The notes under the pieces: generated by a model
What the model was told of the DNA's origin: nothing
The model's database searches: none
The model's input: only the letters and a program-made list of their open reading frames with translations
Source: Heliomicrobium modesticaldum Ice1
GTDB lineage: Bacteria; Bacillota; Desulfitobacteriia; Heliobacteriales; Heliobacteriaceae
DNA: 64,000 nucleotides
Direction of reading: 5' to 3'
Assembly (NCBI RefSeq): GCF_000019165.1
Contig: NC_010337.2
Coordinates: forward strand, 599,501 to 663,500
In this document: one piece after another, positions 8,653-17,748 of the stretch
Layout: each line of letters begins with the position of its first letter
How positions within the stretch are numbered: position 1 is the stretch's first letter
Made by a program: the position numbers and the translations under genes

Positions 8653-10536
8653 ATCGAGTAGGAGGGGGTGATTAACCCCCGTCCTCTCACACCACCGTAC
8701 GTACCGTTCGGTATACGGCGGTTCATGCTGGTTGACGATGAGATTGGTATGTTTCGACTAAACTGACTAAGCCCTGTTCCCGCCAGTAGGCGAGGCCAAG
8801 GGCTTTATTCATTTGCGGGGTCAAGGACAGACGCCAATATCCTTTTCGTGAGCCGCTGATGTTGCATGCCCATTCCTCCGGGATCCCCAACGCCACTAAG
8901 TTTCGTCTTCGTGTCTTCGGGCGCTTCCATTGCTTGAGCAGGCACATCCGCAGTCGTCGGCGAAGCCACTCATCCAACTCTTTAAGTACGCTTGGCGTGT
9001 CAATGAGTCGAAAGTAGCCCATCCAGCCTTTCAGGTATTGGTTGAGGGTGACCAGTCGGTCCTCCATCGCAATGCTTCGGTTCCGCCCAGTGAACTGGCG
9101 GATCTTCTCTTTCACCCGTTTCACCGTTTGGGGGGCGAGCCGAATCTTTGCTGCCTTATGCCACGTAAATGAAAACCCCAGAAACTTTCGGTTCCAGGGT
9201 CGGTCGACTGCGCTTTTCTCCCAGTTGACCTGCAGTTTTAACCGCCCCTCCAGAAACTTTGCCATACCCTCCATCACTCGTTGCCCTGCCCGTCGACTGC
9301 GGACGTAGACGTTACAGTCGTCGGCGTACCGGCAGAAGCGATGTCCCCGGCTTTCCAGTGCCTTATCCAAATCATCCAGGATGATGTTCGCCAGCAAAGG
9401 GCTGAGTGGACCTCCCTGGGGTGTTCCTTCCTCGCTCTTCACACGAATCCCGTTGAGCATGACCCCGGCCTTGAGGTATTCTCGGATCAACTTCAAGATT
9501 CGTTTGTCCTTCACCTTGCGCGCTACGCGCGCCATGAGAATGTCGTGATTGACGCGATCAAAGAACTGGGCCAGGTCCATGTCAACCACCCATCGGTAGC
9601 CGTCGGCGATGTATTCCTTCGCTTTCTTCACCGCTTGGTGCGCACTCTTTCCCGGACGAAATCCGTAGCTGTTCGTGGAAAAGTCAGGGTCGAAGATCGG
9701 CATCAGGATCTGGTTCAGGGCCTGTTGGATCAGTCGATCGACGACAGTGGGAATGCCCAGCTTCCGTGTTCCGCCTTGGGGTTTGGGAATTTCAACCCGC
9801 CGGACCGGTTGCGGTCGATAGGTCCCCTCCAACAATTCCTGTTTAATGCGCGACCATTCCTCTTTTAGGTACGGGCGCAGGGATTCTAGCCCCATACCGT
9901 CGATTCCGGCCGCGCCTTTGTTGGCCATGACTCGCTTATACGCTTCCGTCATGTTCCCTCGTTCGACGACTTTCTCCATCAGATCATACGTCTCTTCGCG
10001 GGGTTGCTTCGCTTCTTGTGCCGGTAACGCGCTCGGCACTCCACCGGTCCCCTGCGGATTCACCGCTTCCTCCCGTTGGCAGTTCCCTTTCGGGATATTC
10101 GGCTGTCTCTGCGCGTCACGCGAACGCATCGTCGCTTCCCCTTCCATCATGTTCGGTCCTTCATCTGGCCGGACGTCGGGCCAGCCTACTATGACCTCTG
10201 CTGACTCCTGCCGGTTCAGCCACGCCTTTCGGCGTGGTTTCCCAAGTTACTTGGTCCCCCGGCAGGCCTCCCCGGGTAAGAACGTTGCCTTTCCCTCCAT
10301 CTACCCGCCCCATTTACTCTCGGCAGCCTTCGGTGACAAGGACTTCGCTTTGTTCGGCAAGCTCATCCAACTGCCGCTAGCCTCACCTGGGGTTCGTGGT
10401 CCTCGGGCCGGAGGTTTGCCGCTGGCTTCCTTCAGATTCCGCCTCGCGGCGGACACCCTTGCCTTAAGCTAACGCCTACTGCCACCTTCGGCGTTCGGGA
10501 CTTCCACCCTAGAGACAACGCCCATGCCGGGCGCAC
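8653..10536 (-). mobile_element. Group IIC intron inserted between glnH and glnM
   Basis: On the minus strand the 5' end is GTGCGCCCGGCATGGGCG at 10536, the standard start of bacterial group II introns. The 3' end near 8653 follows a domain V-like hairpin (GTATACCGAACGGTACG region, about 8694-8720) and a domain VI hairpin (GGGGGTTAATCACCCCC), then CTACTCGAT. It encodes one reverse transcriptase without an endonuclease domain. The insertion point lies four bases after a terminator hairpin (10541-10568), which is the known target preference of class C introns. The exact 3' base is uncertain by one or two. Confidence 0.85.
8723..10150 (-). CDS. ltrA: Group II intron reverse transcriptase/maturase
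   Basis: This 475-residue intron-encoded protein is the reverse transcriptase that splices and spreads the intron. Features in order: the RT0/RT1 region with YKRVMANKGAAGIDGM (about residue 70), GIPTVVDRLIQQAL, SYGFRPGKSAHQA, the first catalytic Asp in VVDMDLAQFFDRVNHD, TPQGGPLSPLLANI, the active-site YADD in CRYADDCNVYV, and FLGFSFTW. The group II maturase domain follows (YLKGWMGYFR, about residue 390). There is no HNH endonuclease domain at the end, as in class C. The reading frame is intact, so the intron may still be active. Confidence 0.95.
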   Translation of the reverse strand: MMEGEATMRSRDAQRQPNIPKGNCQREEAVNPQGTGGVPSALPAQEAKQPREETYDLMEKVVERGNMTEAYKRVMANKGAAGIDGMGLESLRPYLKEEWSRIKQELLEGTYRPQPVRRVEIPKPQGGTRKLGIPTVVDRLIQQALNQILMPIFDPDFSTNSYGFRPGKSAHQAVKKAKEYIADGYRWVVDMDLAQFFDRVNHDILMARVARKVKDKRILKLIREYLKAGVMLNGIRVKSEEGTPQGGPLSPLLANIILDDLDKALESRGHRFCRYADDCNVYVRSRRAGQRVMEGMAKFLEGRLKLQVNWEKSAVDRPWNRKFLGFSFTWHKAAKIRLAPQTVKRVKEKIRQFTGRNRSIAMEDRLVTLNQYLKGWMGYFRLIDTPSVLKELDEWLRRRLRMCLLKQWKRPKTRRRNLVALGIPEEWACNISGSRKGYWRLSLTPQMNKALGLAYWREQGLVSLVETYQSHRQPA

Positions 10537-10540
10537 CAAA

Positions 10541-10568
10541 GAGGGGAGTGAAGCACGCTCCACTCCCC
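10541..10568 (-). terminator. Terminator or attenuator after glnH
   Basis: On the minus strand, GGGGAGTG and CACTCCCC form an eight-base stem followed by TCTTT. It lies 15 bases after the glnH stop and just before the intron. In the intron-free operon it would lower expression of the two permeases relative to the binding protein. Confidence 0.75.
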
Positions 10569-10583
10569 GCAAGCTCAGACTCC

Positions 10584-11432
10584 TTACTTGGGCGGATCCT
10601 CTTTGAACCACTTCTTATAGAGCTCGTCGTACTTGCCGTTGGCTTTCAACTCTTTGAGGAAGTCGTTGACATAGTTGACCCACTCGGGATGGCCCTTCTG
10701 GAAGCCGAAGCCATAAGGCTCCTCAGTGAAGAGGCCGCCGACCAGTTCAAAGTTGGGATCTTCGTTCGCAAAGCCCATCAGGATGGAGTTGTCCGTCGTC
10801 ATGGCGTCGGAACGTCCCAGTTTCAAGGCCTGGAAGGCTTCCGTGTAGGTGGCGTACTCGTCCACTTTGGCGTCAGGCGCTTTTTCCCGTATGTTCTTGG
10901 CGCTCGTGGAGCCGCGGACAGTCGAGACGGTCTTGCCTTTCAGGTCGGTCACGCTCTTGATGGGGCTGCCCTTTTTCACCAGCAGCGACTGCCCCGCCTT
11001 GAAGTAGACATCGGAGAAGTCGATCTGCTTTTTCCGTTCTTCGGTGATTGTCGTCGTGCCGGCGACAATGTCGATCTGGCCGTTTTGCAGCATGGGAATC
11101 CGTGTCTGCGATTCTACCTTCTCCAGTTTCACCTTGCTCTCGTCACCGAAGAGCTTCTTGGCCAGTTCTTTCATGATGTCGACTTCAAAGCCCTCAGGCT
11201 TGTCCGCGCCGGATTTCAACTGTCCGAAGAGGGGCACGTCGTTTTTGACGCCGGCGATCAGGTAACCGCGGTTCTTGATGGTCTGGATGTAGTCTCCGGA
11301 GGTTTGGGTCTGGTTCTCGGCAGCTTTCTTCTCCCCGCCGGTCGGAGCGCTGCCGCCGCAGCCAACTGCCAACGTGCCCAGGAGTGCCGCCGTGCAGCAA
11401 AGGGCGATTCCTTTGGTCCACTTCTTGAACAT
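10584..11432 (-). CDS. glnH: Amino-acid ABC transporter substrate-binding lipoprotein (GlnH-type)
   Basis: This is the extracellular binding protein of the transporter, about 282 residues. The N-terminus is a lipoprotein signal: positive charges (KKWTKG), a hydrophobic stretch and the lipobox LAVGC, with the modified Cys near residue 21. The mature part is a type 3 solute-binding fold, with AGVKNDVPLFG, GFEVDIMKELAKKLFG and AGTTTITEERKKQIDFSDVY. I start at 11432 because AGGAGG lies six bases before that ATG; the ATG at 11447 overlaps the ribosome binding site. The gene is followed by a terminator hairpin and the intron. Confidence 0.88.
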   Translation of the reverse strand: MFKKWTKGIALCCTAALLGTLAVGCGGSAPTGGEKKAAENQTQTSGDYIQTIKNRGYLIAGVKNDVPLFGQLKSGADKPEGFEVDIMKELAKKLFGDESKVKLEKVESQTRIPMLQNGQIDIVAGTTTITEERKKQIDFSDVYFKAGQSLLVKKGSPIKSVTDLKGKTVSTVRGSTSAKNIREKAPDAKVDEYATYTEAFQALKLGRSDAMTTDNSILMGFANEDPNFELVGGLFTEEPYGFGFQKGHPEWVNYVNDFLKELKANGKYDELYKKWFKEDPPK

Positions 11433-11543
11433 GGACATCCTCCTCATATAAAGTTTTTTTATGCTTCCGGCTGCCCCTTGGGGCAGGCCGAAATCAGCGA
11501 GATCGGTGTAGGTGCAGGTAAAGCGGCAAGAGAGGACAAGAGC

Positions 11544-12278
11544 TTAGCGCGCCGATGTGAGGATCTTGCTCAGGAACAGCTTGGTCCGGTCCTCGCGGGG
11601 GTTGATGAAGAAGTGTTCCGGCGTCCCCTCTTCGACGATGGCGCCGTTGTCCATGAAGATGACCCGGTCAGCCACCTCGCGGGCAAAGCCCATCTCGTGG
11701 GTGACGACGACCATGGTCATGCCTTCCTTGGCCAGGGTCTTCATGACATCCAAGACCTCGTTGATCATCTCCGGGTCGAGGGCGGAGGTGGGCTCGTCAA
11801 AGAGCATGATCTTCGGTTTCATAGCCAGGCCCCGGGCGATGGCCACCCGCTGTTGCTGACCGCCGGAGAGTTGCGAGGGGTAGGCCTGGGCTTTTTCCGG
11901 TATGCCCACCTTATTCAAATAGAACATGGCCGTCTTCTCGGCTTCCTCTTTGGCGACCTTGCGCACCTTGATCGGCGCCAGGGTGATGTTCTCCAGGACC
12001 GTCTTGTGCGGGTAGAGGTTGAAGTGCTGAAAGACCATACCGATCTCCTGGCGCAGGAGATTGATGTTGGTCTTGGGATCGTCGATGCGAAAGCCGTCCA
12101 CCGTCAGGCGCCCTTCGGTTACTGTCTCCAGCTTGTTGATGCAGCGGAGCAGTGTGCTTTTACCGGAGCCGCTGGGACCGATGACGACGACAACTTCCCC
12201 TTCGCGGATGTGCAAATCGATATCGCGAAGCACGTGCAGCTTCCCGAACCACTTGTTCACCTTTTCAAAGCGTATCAG
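11544..12278 (-). CDS. glnQ: Amino-acid ABC transporter ATPase (GlnQ-type), probable CTG start
   Basis: This cytoplasmic ATPase powers the transporter. Walker A is GPSGSGKST, the signature is LSGGQQQR, and Walker B is [14 protein letters not shown] followed by the H-loop in [10 protein letters not shown]. The first conventional start is a GTG at 12260 (NKWFGKLHV), but that has no ribosome binding site and lacks the usual first strand. Six codons upstream a CTG at 12276-12278 gives [13 protein letters not shown], the normal start of this family, and GGGAGG lies eight bases before it. I therefore call CTG. It is the first gene of the operon. Confidence 0.9.
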   Translation of the reverse strand: MIRFEKVNKWFGKLHVLRDIDLHIREGEVVVVIGPSGSGKSTLLRCINKLETVTEGRLTVDGFRIDDPKTNINLLRQEIGMVFQHFNLYPHKTVLENITLAPIKVRKVAKEEAEKTAMFYLNKVGIPEKAQAYPSQLSGGQQQRVAIARGLAMKPKIMLFDEPTSALDPEMINEVLDVMKTLAKEGMTMVVVTHEMGFAREVADRVIFMDNGAIVEEGTPEHFFINPREDRTKLFLSKILTSAR

Positions 12279-12336
12279 TCCAATCGCCTCCCGTTTGCGA
12301 AAAAATCCACATATGCTCTAATTATAACATTATCTT

Positions 12337-13446
12337 TTAGATCTTGCCGTACAAAACTTGCTGAATAAATATGTCAGTTTTTTCCTTGAGGTGAACCAGG
12401 TAGGGGCTGACCAGCTTGCGCCCATCAGCCGTCTCCGTCACCAGCACCGTCGGCTGGAGGGGCGATTCTTCGTAGAACTGGACCACATAGCCCTCCTCGC
12501 CGGTGGAGAGGCGCACCCGCGTGTTCAGCATCAAGTCGCGCAACCGATCGATAAAGACAAAGACGATGTGCTTGTCGAGATGATCCCGGGCGTGAGAACT
12601 GATGATGCTGACGGCGTTGATGTGATCGAGCCGCACCCGGTAGGACCGGTTTGTCGTCAAGGCCGAGTACACGTCGGCGACGGCGACGATGCGGGCGAAG
12701 AGGTGGATATGGGCATAGCGCAGGCCGTTGGGGTAGCCTTTGCCGTTGCACCACTCCTGATGCTGGAGGATGCAGGCCATCTGCTCTTCCGGCAGGCGGA
12801 TGCCGCTCTCCTGAAAGACCTTCATCCCCGCTTCGGGATGGGTCCGGATCAAGGCGAACTCTTCGTCGGTCAACTTGCCTCGCTTGTTCAGGATCGCGTC
12901 GGGGATATAGATCTTGCCGATGTCATGGAGGATGGCACCGATGGCCAGACTCTCCAACTCGGTTTTTGAGAGGCCCAGGCTCATGCCGATCATCGTGCTC
13001 AGCAAACACACGTCGACGGAGTGATGGAACGTGTAGTCGTCCGAATCCCACAGCCGCGACAGACGCAACCCGATTTTCTCATCGCGGGCGATGGTGGAAA
13101 CGATGTCCGAGGTGGTGCTGCGGATGGCGCCTTCGTTGAACCCGTGCCCCTCGCGCATGTCGAGAAAGACATCGCGCACCGTCTCGATGGACTGTTGAAA
13201 GAGGATCTGCTCCTGTCCCACTTTCTTCAGCGATTCGTACTGCATCTCCACAGTGCTGACGGTTTTAGGCTTCTGGCCGGTCAGAATGCCGATCTCTTCC
13301 CACTTGAGGATCTGTCGGTAGATGCCATCAGTGAGCACGGTCCCCTTGGGGATCAACAGCCTGCCGTCTACCGTGAAAACGTCGGCGGCCAGTACATCCC
13401 CGATGGCATATTGTTCTGAGACTTTTCCCGTTCGAGCCGAATACAC
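12337..13446 (-). CDS. HD-GYP domain protein, probable cyclic-di-GMP phosphodiesterase
   Basis: The 369-residue protein has an N-terminal region of about 130 residues without a clear domain, then an HD-GYP domain. It shows the HD pair in ILHDIGKIYIPDAILNK and the GYP motif in HQEWCNGKGYPNGL, followed by ARIVAVADVYSALTT. This set matches enzymes that hydrolyse cyclic di-GMP. No membrane segment or receiver domain is seen, so the input signal is unknown. It starts with GTG at 13446. It ends 58 bases before the transporter operon begins but faces the same way, so read-through into glnQ is possible. Confidence 0.85.
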   Translation of the reverse strand: MYSARTGKVSEQYAIGDVLAADVFTVDGRLLIPKGTVLTDGIYRQILKWEEIGILTGQKPKTVSTVEMQYESLKKVGQEQILFQQSIETVRDVFLDMREGHGFNEGAIRSTTSDIVSTIARDEKIGLRLSRLWDSDDYTFHHSVDVCLLSTMIGMSLGLSKTELESLAIGAILHDIGKIYIPDAILNKRGKLTDEEFALIRTHPEAGMKVFQESGIRLPEEQMACILQHQEWCNGKGYPNGLRYAHIHLFARIVAVADVYSALTTNRSYRVRLDHINAVSIISSHARDHLDKHIVFVFIDRLRDLMLNTRVRLSTGEEGYVVQFYEESPLQPTVLVTETADGRKLVSPYLVHLKEKTDIFIQQVLYGKI

Positions 13447-13876
13447 TCACGCCCGCCCCCATTTCTCCGATATTCCGGCCAGAGGTTCGCCAACCGCGCA
13501 GGCGGCGTCAACGCCTCCCGGACGAGAATGTTAGATGACACACCAAAGATGTTAGATGACACACCAAAATCGTATTTTGATGTCCAGTTTCTTCCGTAAT
13601 CAAGCTGACCTTTACGTTCGACGGCGCCGCCTCCTTTTCCTCCGAACAAAAAACAAATCATTCACATAAAAACACTAGAAATCACAAGGGAAGCCCGTGA
13701 TAAAGAATACTTTCGCCGGAATCAAAGGTTTTACAAAAAGGGCGCAACAGTGTATGATTTCTTCATCAGAAAGGTACCCATGCTAGACTAGGAAATAGTC
13801 TTAATTTTCACAACTCCATGGCCCAAACCCGTCCGCTACCCACGTAAGCGTCGCTGGAGAAAGGAAGAAGCCGGAC
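13447..13876. other. Divergent intergenic region with a 21-bp tandem duplication
   Basis: This 430-base gap separates the HD-GYP gene (leftwards) and the CBS gene (rightwards), so it must hold both promoters. No gene is seen. A 21-base unit starting ATGTTAGATGACACACC is present twice in tandem at 13528-13548 and 13549-13569, differing only in the last base. It could be a regulator site pair or a simple duplication. Confidence 0.5.
13528..13569. repeat. 21-bp tandem direct repeat, two copies
   Basis: Units 13528-13548 and 13549-13569 agree at 20 of 21 positions (core TTAGATGACACACCAAA). They lie about 80 bases upstream of the HD-GYP start. Two turns of DNA between copies would put both on the same face. 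Confidence 0.7.
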
Positions 13877-14317
13877 GTGAACATCGCATTTTTTCTTATT
13901 CCCAAGAAGGATGTGATCCATCTTCCCATCAACGCCACCATGCGGCAGGCGGCAGAAAAGATGGAATACCATCGCTACACCGCCGTCCCTCTCATCGACA
14001 GCCAGGGGAGGTATGTGGGCACCCTCACCGAGGGCGATCTCCTCTGGAAATGGAAGAATACGCCGGGCCTAAGCTTCGACAACATGCACAAGGTCTCTCT
14101 CAACGATGTGCCGCGGCGGATGAACATCAAGCCGGTGCACATCTACGCTGAGATGGAGGAACTGATCACGCTGGCCAGTGAACAGAACTTTGTCCCCGTC
14201 CTTGATGACCGCGGCGTCTTCATCGGCATCGTCCGTCGCCGAGAGATCATCGAATACTGCGCCGGCCTGCTGCAAGCGGGACGACCGGCTGTCCGGGTCG
14301 CCGCCAACCAGGGCTGA
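13877..14317 (+). CDS. Small protein of two CBS domains
   Basis: The 146-residue protein is made of two CBS motifs. The first covers about residues 8-60 (INATMRQAAEKM, YTAVPLIDSQGRYVGTLTEGDL). The second covers about residues 80-135 (PVHIYAEMEELITLA, FVPVLDDRGVFIGIVRRREI). Such pairs bind adenosine nucleotides and sense energy state. No enzyme domain is attached. I use the GTG at 13877, preceded by AAGGAAG. It is the only plus-strand gene in this stretch and is followed by a terminator, so it forms its own unit. The partner protein is unknown. Confidence 0.85.
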   Translation: MNIAFFLIPKKDVIHLPINATMRQAAEKMEYHRYTAVPLIDSQGRYVGTLTEGDLLWKWKNTPGLSFDNMHKVSLNDVPRRMNIKPVHIYAEMEELITLASEQNFVPVLDDRGVFIGIVRRREIIEYCAGLLQAGRPAVRVAANQG

Positions 14318-14364
14318 CCTGGCTTCGAAAATGAAGCTCTTCCATACCAAGAATAGAAAAAAAC

Positions 14365-14406
14365 ACACCCGCGCCGTGCGAGAGAGGCTGCGGGTGTTGC
14401 TTTTTC
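14365..14406 (+). terminator. Terminator of the CBS gene
   Basis: ACACCCGC and GCGGGTGT form an eight-base stem with a 17-base loop, followed by TGCTTTTT. It lies 48 bases after the CBS stop. Confidence 0.8.
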
Positions 14407-14517
14407 AGAGGGCGCGCCATGAAATAGGGGTAATAAGGAAAATACCCCCTTGATGCTAGCAAAGGTCAGTTCGCCAACCTCTGAGGGTGCTTCCCATTAA
14501 GAATATGAGCTTCCCGC

Positions 14518-15657
14518 CTACATCTCTACCGGCTTAAAAAAGGTCTTCAAGGCCCCGTACACCTCGCTCTTGTCGCGGATCGTCACTGTCGAAAACTTCA
14601 AGCTCTGGATCTTCCGGAAGGCGTTCATCAAGGTACTGGAAAAGTGAGACCGGACGATTTCGCCGTAACCGAACTGGTTGCACTTGCCCAACAAGTCGTT
14701 GACCAGGCGGACGCACTGTTCGTTGTCGGTGGACAGGTTGTCGCCGTCAGAGAAGTGGAAGGCGTAGATGTTGTAGTCCTGGGGCGGGAAGCGCTTGTCG
14801 ATGATCTCGTTGGCCAGTTGGTAGGCCGAGGAGCAGCGCGTGCCGCCCGATTCGCCTTTGGTGAAGAACTCCTCCTCAGTGACCTCCTTCGCCTCTGTGT
14901 GGTGGGCGACGAAGACGATCTGCACGGCGTGGTACTTGCTGCGCAAAAAGCGGGTCATCCAGAAGAAGAAGGTGCGGGCGATGTACTTTTCAAAGTTGCC
15001 CATCGAGCCCGATGTGTCCATCATGGCCAGCACGACGGCGTTGGAGTGGCGCTCGTGGTGGATCTCCCAGGTCTTGTAGCGAAGGTCTTCCGGCAGGACA
15101 GGGAAAAAGCCGGGGGTCCCCTTCAGGGCGTTGCGCTTGAAGGCCTCGATCAGGGTGCGCTTGCGGTCGATGTTGCCCTGGAGCCCTTTTTTGCGGATAT
15201 CGTTGAAGCGATAAGACTCGGTCTCCAATTCGGGGGCGGCCTTCTCCTCCATGTTGGGGAGGTGTAAGTCGGCAAAGAGGATGTCTTCCAGTTCGTCGAT
15301 ATCGACTTCGGCCTCAAAGTAGTCCAGGCCCGGCTCGGAACCGGCGCCGCCGTTGCCCTGCCCGGGCGCCGGCTGCAGCTCCCGACCGAGGACGTCGCCC
15401 ACCTTGCTGTCGCCGTTGCCCTGGCCGATGTGCTTCTGCTTGTTGTAGTCGTAGCGGATGCGGTACTCCTCCAAAGAGCGGATGGGCACCTTCACCGTCT
15501 TTTGGCCGTTATTGAGGATCAGCGCTTCCTCGCTGATGATCTGGGGGAGGTTTTTCTTGATCGCCTCGCGCACCTTTTCCTGGTGCCGGGTCTGGTCGAT
15601 GAAGCCCTTGCGGTGGAGCGACCAGTCCTCGCGGCTGATCGAGAAATCGCCGGCCAT
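14518..15657 (-). CDS. yhbH: Sporulation protein YhbH (DUF444)
   Basis: YhbH is a member of the DUF444 group with a C-terminal von Willebrand A-like fold. Seen here: the N-terminus SREDWSLHRKGFIDQTRHQEK, a linker rich in Gly and Glu, and the metal-site-like motif MMDTSGSMGNFEKYIARTFF at about residue 215. The start is the ATG at 15657, because AGGAGGT precedes it by seven bases; the ATG at 15666 lies inside that site. It begins 12 bases after prkA, and the two form the well-known prkA-yhbH pair linked to sporulation and stationary phase. spoVR, the usual third member, is displaced to 4.3-5.9 kb. Confidence 0.93.
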   Translation of the reverse strand: MAGDFSISREDWSLHRKGFIDQTRHQEKVREAIKKNLPQIISEEALILNNGQKTVKVPIRSLEEYRIRYDYNKQKHIGQGNGDSKVGDVLGRELQPAPGQGNGGAGSEPGLDYFEAEVDIDELEDILFADLHLPNMEEKAAPELETESYRFNDIRKKGLQGNIDRKRTLIEAFKRNALKGTPGFFPVLPEDLRYKTWEIHHERHSNAVVLAMMDTSGSMGNFEKYIARTFFFWMTRFLRSKYHAVQIVFVAHHTEAKEVTEEEFFTKGESGGTRCSSAYQLANEIIDKRFPPQDYNIYAFHFSDGDNLSTDNEQCVRLVNDLLGKCNQFGYGEIVRSHFSSTLMNAFRKIQSLKFSTVTIRDKSEVYGALKTFFKPVEM

Positions 15658-15669
15658 TCCAACCACCTC

Positions 15670-17565
15670 CTAGCGGTTGAGGAGGGAGCCGGTGTAGCGC
15701 AGCAGCTCGTTGGCGCAGACGTGGCAGTAACCGTGATCCTCGATCAGGCGGGCCGTCACCTCGTTCATGCGCTTCAATTGCTCGGCATTGGGCGTGCGGC
15801 TGGAGGTGGTGATCTTGACGACATCCTTCAGGTCGGCGAAGAGTTTCTTCTCGATGGCCTCTTTGAGCCGCTCATGGGAGGTGTAGTCGAAGCTCTTGCC
15901 CTTGCGGGCGTAAGTGGAGAGGCGGATGAGGATCTCTTCACGGAAGGCCTTTTTGGCGTTTTCGCTGATGCCGATCTGCTCCTCAATGGAGCGCATCAGC
16001 TTCTCATCGGGATCCATCTCCTCGTCGGTGATGGGATCCTGGAGCTTCGTGCCGTTGCAGTAAGATTCCACGTTATCGAGGTAGTTGTTGAGCATAGTCC
16101 GGGCCGACTCTTCGTAGGCGTAGACGAAGGCCTTCTGGACCTCTTTTTTGGCGATATCGTCAAATTCTTTGCGCGCGATGGCGATGTAGTTGAGCAGGCG
16201 GTCCCGCTCCTCCTTGGAGATGGAGGGGTGCTGGTCAAGGCCGTCTTTGATGGCGCGCAACACGTCGAGGGCGTTGATGCAGACCGTGTCTTTGCGGATG
16301 AGGGCCGACGAGAGGCGGTTGATGACGTAGCGCGGGTCGGCGCCGCTCATGCCCTCGTCAAGGGCTTCGTTTTGCAGCTCGACAAGGTCTTTTTGTTTAA
16401 AGCCCTCCACGTCCTCGCCGTCATAAAGGCGCATCTTCTTCACAAGGTCCATGCCCTGTTTTTTCGATTCCTTCAGCCGAGACAGGACCGAGAACATGGC
16501 CGCGGCCCGCAGGGCATGGGGCGCGATATGGATGTGGCGCAGGTCGGACTGGGAGATCAGTTTTTCATAGATGCGGACCTCGTCGCTGACCTTCAGGTTG
16601 TAGGGCACCCGGACGACGATCATCCGCGAGATGAGGGCCTCGTTTTTCTTGTTCGAGACAAAGGCCTTGTATTCGCTCTCGTTCGTATGGGCGCAGATCA
16701 GCTCGTCGGCGGAGATGAGAGCGAAGCGGCCGGCTTTAAAGTTGCCCTCCTGGGAGAGAGAAAGCAGGTTCCAGAGGAATTTTTCGTCCGCTTTTAACAT
16801 CTCCTGGAACTCCATCATGCCGCGGTTGGCCTTGTTCAGCTCCCCGTCAAAGCGGTAGGCCCGGGGATCCGATTCGGAGCCGTACTCGGAGATGGTGGAG
16901 AAGTCGATAGAACCGGTCAGGTCGGCAATGTCTTGGCTCTTCGGGTCAGAGGGGCTGAAGGTGCCGACGCCGACGCGATTTTCTTCGGAGAAGAAGATCC
17001 GTTCAACAGGCACATCCTCGATGCGGCCCTTCCACTCCGTTTCGAGGCGCATGCGGCAGTGCGGGCAGAGGCTGCCTTCGATGTAGACATTGTACTCCCG
17101 CTGAAAATCCTCGCGCAGTTCTTTGGGGATCAGGTGGAGGGGCTCTTCATGCATGGGACATCCCTTGATCGCGTAGAGAGCGCCCAGCTCGGTGCGGCTG
17201 AACCGCTCCAGGCCACGCTTGAGCATCATGACGATGGTCGATTTGCCGCCTGAGACGGGACCCATGAGCAGGAGGATCCGCTTGCGGACCTCGGTGCGGC
17301 GGGCGGCGGAATGAAAGTACTCCTCGACAAGCGTCTCCAGCGTTTTGTCCATTCCGAACAGCTCGTGAGAGAAAAACTTGTAGCGCCTGATGCCGTTGAT
17401 CTCCTCCACTCCCTCGGAGACGATCATATTGTAGATCCGGGAGTGGGCCAGTTGGGTGATGAAGGGACGCTCCTTCACCAAATGGAGATAATCCCGGAAA
17501 GTACCTTCCCAGGCTAACTCTCTCTCGCGCTGCCGGTAGTTTTCCAATTTATCGAGAAATTCCAA
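15670..17565 (-). CDS. prkA: PrkA serine protein kinase / AAA+ protein
   Basis: PrkA has an N-terminal AAA+ domain and a C-terminal kinase-like domain; it is tied to sporulation in Bacillus. The 631 residues match the family length. Seen here: Walker A-like MGPVSGGKST (about residue 103), the zinc-type pair CPMHEEPLHLIPK with CPHCRMRLE (about residues 139 and 171), and GIMEFQEMLK-like NRGMMEFQEMLKADEKFLW (about residue 258). The start is TTG at 17565 with GGGGGAG four bases before it. It is upstream of yhbH in one operon. Confidence 0.95.
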   Translation of the reverse strand: MEFLDKLENYRQRERELAWEGTFRDYLHLVKERPFITQLAHSRIYNMIVSEGVEEINGIRRYKFFSHELFGMDKTLETLVEEYFHSAARRTEVRKRILLLMGPVSGGKSTIVMMLKRGLERFSRTELGALYAIKGCPMHEEPLHLIPKELREDFQREYNVYIEGSLCPHCRMRLETEWKGRIEDVPVERIFFSEENRVGVGTFSPSDPKSQDIADLTGSIDFSTISEYGSESDPRAYRFDGELNKANRGMMEFQEMLKADEKFLWNLLSLSQEGNFKAGRFALISADELICAHTNESEYKAFVSNKKNEALISRMIVVRVPYNLKVSDEVRIYEKLISQSDLRHIHIAPHALRAAAMFSVLSRLKESKKQGMDLVKKMRLYDGEDVEGFKQKDLVELQNEALDEGMSGADPRYVINRLSSALIRKDTVCINALDVLRAIKDGLDQHPSISKEERDRLLNYIAIARKEFDDIAKKEVQKAFVYAYEESARTMLNNYLDNVESYCNGTKLQDPITDEEMDPDEKLMRSIEEQIGISENAKKAFREEILIRLSTYARKGKSFDYTSHERLKEAIEKKLFADLKDVVKITTSSRTPNAEQLKRMNEVTARLIEDHGYCHVCANELLRYTGSLLNR

Positions 17566-17748
17566 ATCGCTCCCCCCTGTTCTTATCCGAAGGCATGGCC
17601 AATTTCTTCCTGTATGCCGCGCCCTTTGCCTCTCGACCCGTTCGGTACGTCATTGCCGGATGGTTACTTCTACCTTATGCGGGGGAGAGGGGAACAAACA
17701 CAGGGGTTGTCTCAAAACAGAGTACATGTCAGCCCTGACAAGGGCGCT

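Noticed and set aside
10524-12368. 614-residue plus-strand open frame across glnH and glnQ
   Set aside because: It is antisense to two well-recognised transporter genes and covers their boundary; no known domain.
15430-16797. 455-residue plus-strand open frame opposite yhbH and prkA
   Set aside because: Antisense shadow of two conserved genes; composition like other shadows here.
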